This document shows positions 36,593 to 44,289 of a stretch of DNA of 64,000 bases, in pieces (the first letter of the stretch is position 1; every line of letters begins with the position of its first letter). The notes beneath the pieces were generated by a model. That model had not been told where the DNA came from. It saw only the letters and a program-made list of their open reading frames with translations, and searched no databases. Origin of the DNA: Pseudorhodobacter antarcticus (GTDB taxonomy: Bacteria > Pseudomonadota > Alphaproteobacteria > Rhodobacterales > Rhodobacteraceae); contig CAMAXX010000009.1 of the NCBI GenBank assembly GCA_945862435.1, positions 1 to 64,000 on the forward strand, given 5' to 3'. The position numbers and the translations under genes are program-made.

Positions 36593-37322
36593 CGCGCAGC
36601 AAAAACACGGAACTGCCCGCGTCGCCAAACGCGTGGCCGCCCTAAATGCGCGCTATCGCCATCACGGAGCGACAGCGGTGCTAGAGCATGCCCTGAAGGA
36701 TGTTGATTTAGGGCAAGTGGCGCTGGTATCTTCCTTTGGCGCTGAATCGGTGGTGCTGTTGCATTTGGTGTCCATCATCGCGCCGCAAACGCCTGTGCTG
36801 TTTGTCGATACCAAGATGCTGTTTCAGGAAACCATGGATTATCAGCACCAACTGGCCGAAAGCCTTCACTTGTGCGATTTGCGCACCATCCGCGCGCCCA
36901 AAAGCCGCCTTGATTTCGAAGACCCAGACGGCACGTTGCACCTGTTCAATACCACCGCCTGCTGCAATGTGCGCAAGGTAGAACCGCTGGAACACGCCCT
37001 TGCGCCGTTTGATGGCTGGATCACGGGGCGCAAACGCTTTCAGGGCAGCACCCGCGCGGCTGTGGAGTTTTTTGAATCTGAAAACGATCTGCGGATTAAG
37101 GTGAACCCCCTTGCCCATTGGGGGCGCGAAGATATCGAAGACTATATTGTCAACAACCGCCTGCCGCGCCATCCGCTTGTCGCCAAGGGCTATCCTTCCA
37201 TCGGCTGCGCGCCCTGCACCACACCTGTCGCCCCGGGCGAAGACCCGCGCGCAGGGCGCTGGCGCGGCAGTGCCAAGGCAGAATGCGGCATTCATATAAC
37301 CAGAAAAGACAGCGCAGCATGA
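36582..37322 (+). CDS. cysH: Assimilatory APS/PAPS reductase, [4Fe-4S] type
   Basis: Reduces activated sulfate to sulfite. The 246-residue sequence has SSFGAESVVLLHL (about residues 50-62, PP-loop), the cluster cysteines Cys127-Cys128 (TTACCNVRK) and Cys209/Cys212 (GCAPC), and the catalytic Cys235 near the end (AECGIH). The extra CC and CxxC pair marks the Fe-S-containing type that acts on APS, as in plants and most alphaproteobacteria. Start ATG 36582 overlaps the end of cysI by 11 bases. Downstream the operon is interrupted by a 328-base segment before DUF934. Confidence 0.93.
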   Translation: MPLDAQQKHGTARVAKRVAALNARYRHHGATAVLEHALKDVDLGQVALVSSFGAESVVLLHLVSIIAPQTPVLFVDTKMLFQETMDYQHQLAESLHLCDLRTIRAPKSRLDFEDPDGTLHLFNTTACCNVRKVEPLEHALAPFDGWITGRKRFQGSTRAAVEFFESENDLRIKVNPLAHWGREDIEDYIVNNRLPRHPLVAKGYPSIGCAPCTTPVAPGEDPRAGRWRGSAKAECGIHITRKDSAA

Positions 37323-37327
37323 AAAGC

Positions 37328-37516
37328 CTAGCAAATGGCCGCATAGCGCTGAATTCGATGACCAAGCGACAGTACTCTTCCTTCGCGACACTGGGGGTCG
37401 AAGCTATTGGCAAGGCAAGTCAACAAAAAAACTTCATTTGGGTGAACGCCTTGGCGCAAAAGAGCAATCGGCATGAAGTGCTCAAAAAGGTCTGGCTGTT
37501 CAATTTCAGGGCTCAT
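37328..37516 (-). CDS. Unrecognised small ORF antisense in the cys operon
   Basis: I do not recognise this 62-residue product. It starts MSPEIEQPDLFEHFMPIALL, has a hydrophobic stretch HPNEVFLLTCLANSF (about residues 26-40) and two cysteines before the end (FDPQCREGR; final residue Cys). The ATG at 37516 has AGGAG eight bases upstream, better than most genes here, which argues it is or was a real start. It lies in the 328-base stretch 37323-37650, which has noticeably lower GC than its neighbours and splits an otherwise tightly packed operon. It points against cysH. It could be a living small gene, the remnant of a longer transferred gene, or chance. Bases 37517-37650 hold nothing else apart from the AAGGAG site of the DUF934 gene. 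Confidence 0.4.
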   Translation of the reverse strand: MSPEIEQPDLFEHFMPIALLRQGVHPNEVFLLTCLANSFDPQCREGRVLSLGHRIQRYAAIC

Positions 37517-37650
37517 CAAATCACTCCTGTGATGGTGAGCCATAAAAATAAATCACGTCAATCCAACGACCCATGCACCGGCATTTTGGGCAGACTAGAA
37601 CTGTTGTTGATGAATGGTGATTTCTATAAAAACTCAAGGAGATCAGTAGT

Positions 37651-38055
37651 ATGAGCGTTCTTGTCACCGACACAGGCTTTGGCCCGGCGCCCGATATCGA
37701 AACGGTGGGGCTGGCCGATATTGCCGCACATAAAGGTGCGCTGCTGTTGGCCCATACAGACGCGCCAGATGCGGTGCAGCCATACCTTAGCACGCTGACA
37801 ACCATTCGCGTGGCCTTCCCCGCCTTTAACGATGGCCGCGCCTTTACCATTGCCCGCCGCTTGCGCGCCTTGGGATATAGGGGCGCGCTTTATGCCATTG
37901 GCCCCGTGATTGCCGATCAATACGCCATGGCGCGGCGGGTGGGGTTTGATGGGGTGATTATCCCCGATCAGCTTGCCGCCCGCCAACCCGAAAGCCAATG
38001 GCTGGCCCGCGCCGATTGGCGCGAAAACAATTATCTGTCGCGCCTGCGCGCCTGA
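37651..38055 (+). CDS. DUF934 protein of the sulfite-reduction operon
   Basis: A 134-residue member of DUF934 (COG3749), which is regularly found with cysI/cysH in proteobacteria. Visible conserved segments are AFPAFNDGRAFTIARRLRALGYRG (about residues 55-78), VIADQYAMARRVGFDGV and the C-terminal AREDWRENNYLSRLR-like tail. No catalytic residues are recognisable. Start ATG 37651 has AAGGAG nine bases before it; a fresh, strong ribosome site here is consistent with the upstream insertion breaking translational coupling with cysH. Confidence 0.85.
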   Translation: MSVLVTDTGFGPAPDIETVGLADIAAHKGALLLAHTDAPDAVQPYLSTLTTIRVAFPAFNDGRAFTIARRLRALGYRGALYAIGPVIADQYAMARRVGFDGVIIPDQLAARQPESQWLARADWRENNYLSRLRA

Positions 38056-38106
38056 TACCCCCCTACCACTGCACGGCCAAAGCGCCTATAAAAACGAGTG
38101 TTCCAA

Positions 38107-38925
38107 ATGACCGAGGCCGCAATGCAAGACGCTCCCCTAAAAGCCCACCTGCACGATGCGCAGACCGTCACAGCCGTTACGCATTGGACGGATCGTTTGT
38201 TTTCATTCCGCGTCACGCGGCCCAAAACCCTGCGCTTTCGGTCGGGCGAATTTGTGATGATTGGCCTGATGGGCGAGGCTGGCAAACCTTTGCTGCGCGC
38301 CTATTCCATCGCATCCCCTGCATGGGATGAGGAGTTGGAGTTTTATTCCATCAAGGTGCCAGATGGCCCGCTGACATCGCGCTTGCAACACATCCAAGTG
38401 GGGGACGAGATTATCTTGCGCCCCAAACCCGTGGGCACTTTGGTTCATGACGCGCTGCTGGGCGGCAAACGGCTGTGGCTGCTGGCCACAGGCACGGGTT
38501 TTGCGCCCTTTGCCAGCCTGCTGCGCGAACCTGAAACCTATGAAAAATACGAAAGCGTCATCATGATGCACACCTGCCGCGAGGCGGCCGAATTGGAATA
38601 TGGGCGCCAATTGGTGGCAGGGCTGGCGGATGATCCGCTGATTGGCGAGATGGTGGCAGGCAAGCTGCATTACTACCCTACGACAACGCGCGAACCCTTT
38701 GCCCATATGGGGCGCATCACCGATAATTTGACATCGGGCAAGGTGTTTGCTGACCTTGGCCTGCCACAGATGAACCCTGCCGATGACCGCGCCATGGTCT
38801 GCGGCAGTTTGGCGTTTAACGTCGATGTTAAAGCAGTGCTAGACGGTTTTGGCCTGCGCGAAGGGGCCAATTCTGACCCAAAGGAATTCGTGGTGGAAAA
38901 GGCGTTTGTGGGCGACGGCATTTAG
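38107..38925 (+). CDS. fpr: Ferredoxin--NADP+ reductase
   Basis: FAD flavoprotein passing electrons between NADPH and ferredoxin. The 272-residue protein shows the FAD-binding RAYSIAS (about residues 68-74), the NADP-binding LLATGTGFAPFASLLREPETY (about 128-148), the MVCGSLAFNVDVK region (about 228-240) and the C-terminal extended tail EFVVEKAFVGDGI. These features fit the bacterial Fpr subclass. Start ATG 38107, with GTG three codons upstream as alternative. As last gene of the cob/cys operon it probably supplies electrons for CysI; it may also serve other ferredoxin-dependent enzymes. Confidence 0.93.
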   Translation: MTEAAMQDAPLKAHLHDAQTVTAVTHWTDRLFSFRVTRPKTLRFRSGEFVMIGLMGEAGKPLLRAYSIASPAWDEELEFYSIKVPDGPLTSRLQHIQVGDEIILRPKPVGTLVHDALLGGKRLWLLATGTGFAPFASLLREPETYEKYESVIMMHTCREAAELEYGRQLVAGLADDPLIGEMVAGKLHYYPTTTREPFAHMGRITDNLTSGKVFADLGLPQMNPADDRAMVCGSLAFNVDVKAVLDGFGLREGANSDPKEFVVEKAFVGDGI

Positions 38926-38946
38926 CGAAAGCCGACGCGCAAAATG

Positions 38947-38976
38947 AAAAGGCCGCGCAAATTTGCGCGGCCTTTT
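38947..38976. terminator. Two-way intrinsic terminator after fpr
   Basis: A perfect 30-base palindrome: AAAAGGCCGCGCAAAT paired with its complement, ending CCTTTT, between the convergent fpr and Ala/Glu-rich genes. G+C-rich stem with A and T runs at both ends serves both strands. Confidence 0.9.
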
Positions 38977-38994
38977 GCAAGAACTTTGCGAAAT

Positions 38995-39402
38995 CTACAG
39001 GCCCAAAGCGGCCTTTACAGCGGTGATTGCGCCAGCCACCAAAGCAGGGTTGGTTGCAGCAGCAGTAACGCCAGCCTTCAACTCGGTTTTGGTCACATCG
39101 TCCAAGGCCGAGCCGTCGATCAGAGCGGTCACTTTGGCCGCGTCGAATGCAGCAGGGTCCAGCGCAGCGGCAGCTTCGGCTTTCATCGCTTCCAGTGCAG
39201 CGGCCTCTTCTTCGGCCTTTTTGGCAGCAGCGGCAGCCTCTTCAGCGGCCTTGGCTGCGGCTTCTTCAGCAGTTTTTGCTTCTGCTTCAGCAGCGGCAGC
39301 AGCAGCGGAAGCGGCCTCTTGTGCAGGTTTCATGCTGAACTGATAGTAACCACCACCAGCCAAAACAACCAAGATCAAACCAATAAGGATATTTCTGTTC
39401 AT
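38995..39402 (-). CDS. Membrane-anchored Ala/Glu-rich coiled-coil protein
   Basis: A 135-residue protein of no recognised family. Residues 5-19 form one hydrophobic segment ([15 protein letters not shown]), an uncleaved anchor or signal. Residues about 28-75 are a highly charged alpha-helix of alternating Ala runs with Glu and Lys ([18 protein letters not shown]). A non-repetitive C-terminal domain (about 80-135) follows, mostly Ala/Val/Leu/Asp with regular helices ([18 protein letters not shown]). Start ATG has AGGAG upstream. A similar Ala/Glu-rich helix, but much longer, is found in the OmpA-domain protein at 46349-48643. Role unknown; perhaps a periplasmic spacer or envelope-tethering protein. 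Confidence 0.75.
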   Translation of the reverse strand: MNRNILIGLILVVLAGGGYYQFSMKPAQEAASAAAAAAEAEAKTAEEAAAKAAEEAAAAAKKAEEEAAALEAMKAEAAAALDPAAFDAAKVTALIDGSALDDVTKTELKAGVTAAATNPALVAGAITAVKAALGL

Positions 39403-39590
39403 TTTTTTCTCCTATCGCCGAGGGAGGTTCGGCGCGCTGCCTATTACACATCATTAACCCAAAGGAAAGGTCAGCGGGCGAAACTGCCATGATTTACGGC
39501 AAATTCACCCCATGCTCCCGTTTTGCGGTTGAAGATACGCGCAGCTTTGCTTATCTAGCCTACAACCAGAACAGCCAAAGGACCACGACC

Positions 39591-40130
39591 ATAGCCCGCA
39601 GACCGCACAACGCCCCGCCACAACGAGACACTGGCCCGCGTATCAATGACCGTATCCGCAACCCTGAAATCAGGCTGATCGGAGCAGATGGTGAAAATGT
39701 GGGTCTGGTGACACCTGCGGTGGCCATGCAGATGGCCGAGGATGCAGGGCTGGATTTGGTCGAAATCAGTCCAAACGCCGAACCGCCCGTTTGTAAAATT
39801 ATGGATTTCGGCAAGTTCAAGTTTGAACAGCAAAAGCGCGAGGCGGAAGCACGCCGCAAGCAAAAAGTCATCGAAATTAAAGAAATCAAGTTCCGTCCAG
39901 GCACGGATACAAATGATTACGATGTCAAAATGCGCTCGGTTCTCAAATTTCTGGGCGAAGGCGATAAAGTTAAGATCACCCTGCGCTTTCGCGGCCGCGA
40001 GATGGCCCACCAAGATTTGGGGCTGGAGCTTTTGAACCGCGTCGCCGCTGATGTGGAAACCGCAGGCAAGATTGAATCGATGCCAAAGCTGGAAGGCCGC
40101 CAGATGGTTATGATGATCGGGCCGAAATAG
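39591..40130 (+). CDS. infC: Translation initiation factor IF-3 with an ATA start codon
   Basis: IF-3 keeps ribosomal subunits apart and checks the start codon. N-domain ([23 protein letters not shown]), linker with [23 protein letters not shown], and C-domain ([30 protein letters not shown]) are complete. The best start is ATA at 39591 (reads as [17 protein letters not shown] after the first residue), with AAAGGA about nine bases upstream, giving 179 residues, the normal size. The only in-frame ATG (39489) would add 34 unconserved residues and has no ribosome site. Rare non-AUG starts are a known trait of infC and the basis of its autoregulation, because IF-3 itself rejects such codons. Confidence 0.93.
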   Translation: MARRPHNAPPQRDTGPRINDRIRNPEIRLIGADGENVGLVTPAVAMQMAEDAGLDLVEISPNAEPPVCKIMDFGKFKFEQQKREAEARRKQKVIEIKEIKFRPGTDTNDYDVKMRSVLKFLGEGDKVKITLRFRGREMAHQDLGLELLNRVAADVETAGKIESMPKLEGRQMVMMIGPK

Positions 40131-40152
40131 GCCCGCTTTATCGGGGTTAATC

Positions 40153-40176
40153 AGGGCGCCTTCGGGCGCCCTTTTT
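40153..40176 (+). terminator. Intrinsic terminator after infC
   Basis: AGGGCGCC-TTCG-GGCGCCCT with a TTTTT run (40172-40176); an eight-base-pair stem capped by a stable TTCG tetraloop, 22 bases after the infC stop. Confidence 0.93.
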
Positions 40177-40204
40177 GTTGGCCCCGCCCCTTGACCGCCG
40201 CTTT

Positions 40205-40221
40205 GCGACATATTTTGTCGC
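40205..40221. promoter_or_regulatory. Inverted repeat upstream of the DMGDH-like gene
   Basis: GCGACA-TATTT-TGTCGC, perfect six-base arms with a five-base spacer, 65 bases before the ATG of the FAD/GcvT enzyme gene. Likely operator for an unidentified regulator. Confidence 0.4.
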
Positions 40222-40286
40222 GCGCAGTCATGCCACCTGCCCGCGCGGGCGGCAGTCTGAACAAAATTTTCGTAAGGATTCCCAAA

Positions 40287-42713
40287 ATGAAAACTCATGC
40301 CCGCGTGGTGGTGATTGGCGGCGGTGTCGTTGGCTGTTCGGTTCTGTACCATCTGACCAAACTTGGCTGGTCGGATGTCATGCTGATCGAGCGTTCGGAA
40401 CTGACCTCGGGCAGCACATGGCACGCAGCGGGCGGGTTTCACACGCTGAACGGCGATACGAATATGGCAGCGCTGCAGGGCTATACGATCCGTCTGTATA
40501 AAGAATTGGAAGCAATTACAGGCATGTCGTGCGGGCTGCATCATGTTGGCGGGATCACCCTTGCCGATAACGAGGCGCGCTTTGAACAGCTGAAAGCCGA
40601 ACGCGCCAAGCACCGCTATATGGGGCTGGATACCGAAATTTTAGGCCATGACGAAATCAATAAGCTAACCAATGGCTTGGTCAATTTGGAAGGCATTGTT
40701 GGCGCGCTGTATGATCCGTTGGATGGCCACCTTGACCCGTCGGGCACGACCCACGCCTATGCCAAGGCCGCGCGTATGGGCGGGGCTGAAATTGTGCTGC
40801 ACAACCGCGTGCTGGCGACCACGCAGCGCGCCGATGGCGGTTGGGATGTGGTGACTGAAAAGGGCACTGTGACGTGCGAGCATTTGGTGAACGCAGGCGG
40901 ACTTTGGGCGCGGGAAATTGGCGCGATGGCAGGGGTTTACCTGCCGCTTTTGCCAATGGCGCATCAGTATTTGGTTACCGATGACATTCCCGAGATCATG
41001 GACATCCTGAAAACGGGCAAAGAATTTCCGCATGTGATGGATCCGGGCGGCGAATCTTACTTGCGCCAAGAGGGTCGCGGGCTGTGCATTGGTTTCTATG
41101 AAAAGCCCTGCGAGCCGTGGTCGGTTGATGGCACGCCGTGGGAGTTTGGCCACGAGTTGTTGAATGAGCAATTCGACAAAATCGAAGACAGCGTCAATTT
41201 CGCCTATCGCCGCTTTCCCGTGTTGGAACGCACAGGGGTTAAGCGTGTGATCCATGGCCCCTTTACCTTTGCGCCCGATGGCAACCCTCTGATCGGCCCC
41301 GTGCAAGGTCTGCGCAATTACTGGTCGGCCTGCGCCGTTATGGCGGGCTTTAGCCAAGGCGGCGGCATGGGGCTGGCGCTGGCGCAGTGGATGATTGAAG
41401 GCGAAGTTGAACGCGATCCGCGCGGCTTTGACGTCTCGCGCTTTGGCACCTGGACAACGCCCGGCTATACTGTGCCAAAGGTGATTGAAAACTATCAAAT
41501 GCGCTTTAGCGTGTCCTACCCGAACGAGGAACGCCCCGCTGCGCGCCCGTTCCGCGCGACGCCAATGTATGACACCTTTACCGCCATGCGCGCAGTTTGG
41601 GGCCAGCAATACGGGCTAGAAGTGCCCAATTACTTCGCACTGGCGGGCGAGCCTTTGTATGAAACTCCCACCTTCAAACGCTCCAATGCGTGGGAGGCGA
41701 CCGCGCAAGAAGTGGCGGCGGTGCGCGGTAGTGTTGGCATCAACGAGGTGCAGAATTTTGGAAAATACCGCGTGACGGGGCCAAATGCCCGCGCATGGCT
41801 TGACCGTATTATGGCAGGATCTATCCCCAAAGTGGGCCGCCTTTCGCTGACCCCAATGCTGGCCCATTCGGGCAAGATCATCGGCGATTTTACAGTATCT
41901 TGTCTGGCCGAGGATGAATTCCAATTGACCGCCAGCTATGGCGCGCAGGGCTGGCATGTGCGCTGGTTTGAACAAAACGCCATGGACGGTGTTCATGTGG
42001 AAAACATATCGGACGCGCGGTCGGGCTTTCAAATTGCTGGCCCGCGTGCGCGCGATGTGCTGGCCAAGGTGACCCGCAGCGATGTCTCGAACGCTGCGTT
42101 CAAATTTATGGACACACGCCGCATGACAGTTGGCATGGCAAATTGCATTGTGCAGCGCGTGTCCTATACTGCCGATCTGGGATACGAGATTTTCTGCGAT
42201 CATATGTCGGTGCGCCATTTGTGGGATGTGCTGATGGCGGCAGGGGCCGAATTTGGCATTCGCCCCTTTGGGATGCGCGCGATGATGTCGCTTCGTTTGG
42301 ATAAATGGTTCGGATCCTGGGGGCGCGAATTTAGCCCCGATTACACCCCCTGCGAGACGGGGCTTGACCGCTTTATCCGCTGGAACAAAGATGCCGACTG
42401 GATTGGGCGCGCCGCTGCCTCGGCGGAAAAGGCATCAGGGCCAATGCGCAAACTTGTGTCCTTTATCGTGGATGCCAAGGATGCGGATGTCGTCGCGTGG
42501 GAGCCAATTTGGCTGGACGGCGATGTGGTTGGGTTCTGCACATCGGGCGGCTATTCGCACCACACGGGCCAATCTGTGGCTATGGGCTTTTTGCCCAGCG
42601 GCCGCATGCAAGACGGGCTGGCGGTAGAGATTGAAATCTTGGGCGAGCGCCGCCCTGCCCGCGTGCATCTGGCCCCGCTATGGGACGGTGATGGCGCCCA
42701 AATGCGCGGCTAG
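40287..42713 (+). CDS. Dimethylglycine/sarcosine dehydrogenase-like FAD + GcvT enzyme
   Basis: An 808-residue cytoplasmic enzyme. The N-terminal half (about residues 1-390) is a DAO-type FAD domain: VVVIGGGVVGCSVLYHLTKLG (8-28), ERSELTSGSTWHAAGG (about 37-52, with the His that carries covalent FAD in DMGDH) and the LIGPVQGLRNYWSACAVMAGFSQGGGMG region. An FAO_M linker domain follows, then a GcvT/T-protein folate-binding domain (about 440-800) with VRGSVGINEVQNFGKY and DLGYEIFCDH. Family members oxidise dimethylglycine or sarcosine and pass the methyl group to tetrahydrofolate. Start ATG 40287, SD TAAGGA. Single gene flanked by terminators; exact substrate (dimethylglycine, sarcosine or other methylated amine) is not provable here. 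Confidence 0.9.
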   Translation: MKTHARVVVIGGGVVGCSVLYHLTKLGWSDVMLIERSELTSGSTWHAAGGFHTLNGDTNMAALQGYTIRLYKELEAITGMSCGLHHVGGITLADNEARFEQLKAERAKHRYMGLDTEILGHDEINKLTNGLVNLEGIVGALYDPLDGHLDPSGTTHAYAKAARMGGAEIVLHNRVLATTQRADGGWDVVTEKGTVTCEHLVNAGGLWAREIGAMAGVYLPLLPMAHQYLVTDDIPEIMDILKTGKEFPHVMDPGGESYLRQEGRGLCIGFYEKPCEPWSVDGTPWEFGHELLNEQFDKIEDSVNFAYRRFPVLERTGVKRVIHGPFTFAPDGNPLIGPVQGLRNYWSACAVMAGFSQGGGMGLALAQWMIEGEVERDPRGFDVSRFGTWTTPGYTVPKVIENYQMRFSVSYPNEERPAARPFRATPMYDTFTAMRAVWGQQYGLEVPNYFALAGEPLYETPTFKRSNAWEATAQEVAAVRGSVGINEVQNFGKYRVTGPNARAWLDRIMAGSIPKVGRLSLTPMLAHSGKIIGDFTVSCLAEDEFQLTASYGAQGWHVRWFEQNAMDGVHVENISDARSGFQIAGPRARDVLAKVTRSDVSNAAFKFMDTRRMTVGMANCIVQRVSYTADLGYEIFCDHMSVRHLWDVLMAAGAEFGIRPFGMRAMMSLRLDKWFGSWGREFSPDYTPCETGLDRFIRWNKDADWIGRAAASAEKASGPMRKLVSFIVDAKDADVVAWEPIWLDGDVVGFCTSGGYSHHTGQSVAMGFLPSGRMQDGLAVEIEILGERRPARVHLAPLWDGDGAQMRG

Positions 42714-42730
42714 CTTGTACATTTAGGTAA

Positions 42731-42753
42731 AAGGGGGGTGCTTTGCCCCCCTT
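42731..42753 (+). terminator. Intrinsic terminator after the DMGDH-like gene
   Basis: AAGGGGGG-TGCTTTG-CCCCCCTT, an eight-base-pair stem with a seven-base loop, 18 bases after the stop; few T's follow. The remaining bases to 42879 hold no gene. Confidence 0.7.
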
Positions 42754-42879
42754 GTCCTCCTTAATCAATCCAGAGTGACCTTTTGGACAGGCAGCAGTTC
42801 CAACGGGACAACTTGACGTACCCTGCGGTCCAAAGGACAGTCCTGCCTGAAATAAACCCATCGCCGCAAAGAGATCGCC

Positions 42880-44040
42880 ATGTCAAACATCGAAGTCACC
42901 CACACCTCGTGGTTCAACCGCCTTAAGAACGCCCTAACGGGCATTGTGGTGGGCATTATTCTGATTATCGCCACGTCGATCCTGCTGTTTTGGAACGAAA
43001 CGCGCGCGGTGAAAACCTACCAATCTTTGGTCGAAGGCAAGGCCGCCGTTGTTGCCGCCAACGCAGAAATGTTGGATAGCAGCCTTGAGGGCAAGCTCAT
43101 CCACTTGCAAGGTGCAATCACCCCTAATTCCGCCCCCGAAGATATGACATCGGGCGTTCGGGCCGAAGGTGCGATTGCGCTGACGCGTAATGTTGAAATG
43201 TACCAATGGATCGAATCGCAAGACTCGAAAACTGAAAAGAAACTTGGCGGCGGCGAAGAAACGGTGACCACCTACAGCTATGCAAAAGGCTGGACCATGA
43301 CGCCGCAAAACTCATCCGATTTCTACACCCCAGAAGGCCACGAAAACCCTGCTTTCCCCCTAGATTCCGCCCAGTTTAACGTGATGGATGCCAACTTGGG
43401 GGCCTATGTGTTGGCGGGCGACGTCTTGGCGCCACTGGGCACATCGCAAATAATGGATTTTTCCGATGAAGAGGCACAAGCCATTGGCGAAGCGCTGGGC
43501 CTGACAGCCCAAACGGCGCAGATCGCGGGCGCGCTTTATGCGGGCAACAACCCAGATTCCCCAGAAGTGGGCGATGTCAAAGTGGTTTATGAGCGTATTG
43601 ACCTGACTGAGGCCAGTTTTGTGGCTAAGCAAGTTGGTGATGGGCTGCAGGAATATACCACATCGAACGGCTACACCGTGTTTTTGTCCGCCGCTGGCCT
43701 AGTGCCTTCGGACAAACTTTTCGCCGATGCACAGGATGCAAACACCTTCCTGACGTGGATTTTGCGTGCAGTTGGGCTGATTTTCATGTTCGCAGGCTTT
43801 GCCGCCAGCCTGAAAGTGTTGTCGGTGATTGGCGATGTGATCCCCTTTGTCGGCACCGTCATTGGCTTTGGCACAGGGCTGTTTTCGTTCATCGCCACGC
43901 TGTGCCTTGGATCACTGATGATCGCGCTAGGCTGGTTTGCCGCGCGGCCATTGCTGTCGATTGGGATTATTCTGGGCGCGGCGCTGATCGTGGCGGCAAT
44001 TACCTATGTGAAGAGAAAGCGAGCGGTGGTTGCGGTTTAA
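42880..44040 (+). CDS. TMEM43/LUMA family membrane protein
   Basis: A 386-residue homologue of the TMEM43 (LUMA) family, known best from the animal inner nuclear membrane/ER protein. Topology: one N-terminal helix (about residues 19-38, GIVVGIILIIATSILLFWNE), a large non-cytoplasmic domain (about 40-285, with the family-typical ETRAVKTYQSLVEGK start and LDSSLEGKLIHLQGAI), and a C-terminal set of about four helices (about 290-380) ending KRKRAVVAV. Bacterial members have no established role; membrane organisation or stress is conjecture. Start ATG 42880 has AAAGAG upstream. Stand-alone gene between terminators. Confidence 0.85.
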   Translation: MSNIEVTHTSWFNRLKNALTGIVVGIILIIATSILLFWNETRAVKTYQSLVEGKAAVVAANAEMLDSSLEGKLIHLQGAITPNSAPEDMTSGVRAEGAIALTRNVEMYQWIESQDSKTEKKLGGGEETVTTYSYAKGWTMTPQNSSDFYTPEGHENPAFPLDSAQFNVMDANLGAYVLAGDVLAPLGTSQIMDFSDEEAQAIGEALGLTAQTAQIAGALYAGNNPDSPEVGDVKVVYERIDLTEASFVAKQVGDGLQEYTTSNGYTVFLSAAGLVPSDKLFADAQDANTFLTWILRAVGLIFMFAGFAASLKVLSVIGDVIPFVGTVIGFGTGLFSFIATLCLGSLMIALGWFAARPLLSIGIILGAALIVAAITYVKRKRAVVAV

Positions 44041-44100
44041 CAACAGGGGGCGCGGCAGCAAAGCCGCGTCCACTAAACTGAAATTGTCACCCAAAAAACC

Positions 44101-44133
44101 AAAACGACCCCTGCACATCGCAGGGGTCGTTTT
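44101..44133. terminator. Two-way terminator between TMEM43 gene and tRNA-Leu
   Basis: AAAACGACCCCTGC-ACATC-GCAGGGGTCGTTTT, a 14-base-pair perfect stem with A and T runs at both ends, serving the convergent TMEM43 gene and tRNA-Leu. Confidence 0.9.
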
Positions 44134-44147
44134 GATTTTAAATTAGG

Positions 44148-44231
44148 TGGTACCCGAGGTCGGACTCGAACCGACACGCCTCGCGGCGGAGGATTTTGTA
44201 TCCTCTGCGTCTACCTTTCCACCACTCGGGC
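44148..44231 (-). tRNA. tRNA-Leu(CAA)
   Basis: An 84-base class II tRNA. Acceptor GCCCGAG (44231-44225) pairs with CTCGGGT, then A73 and an encoded CCA (44150-44148). T-arm GTCGG-TTCGAGT-CCGAC and a long variable arm (CCGCCGCGAGGCGT-type) are present; D-arm GTGGAAAGGTAGACGC is leucine-like. The anticodon stem GAGGA/TCCTC encloses TACAAAA, so the anticodon in register is CAA (reads UUG). Position 33, almost always U, is A here. Discriminator A73 and the long arm agree with leucine. Confidence 0.9.
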
Positions 44232-44289
44232 ACGTTTCGCTCGTTTAGCCGCGCGCGCGGGCGGCGTCAACACCCCAGCAGGCCCATGT

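Noticed and set aside
37323..37650. Complete insertion sequence in the cys operon
   Set aside because: No transposase-size frame, no terminal inverted repeats or target duplication visible; at most a remnant.
39489..39590. 34-residue N-terminal extension of IF-3 from ATG 39489
   Set aside because: Unlike any IF-3, no ribosome site, and it ignores the AAAGGA placed for the ATA start.
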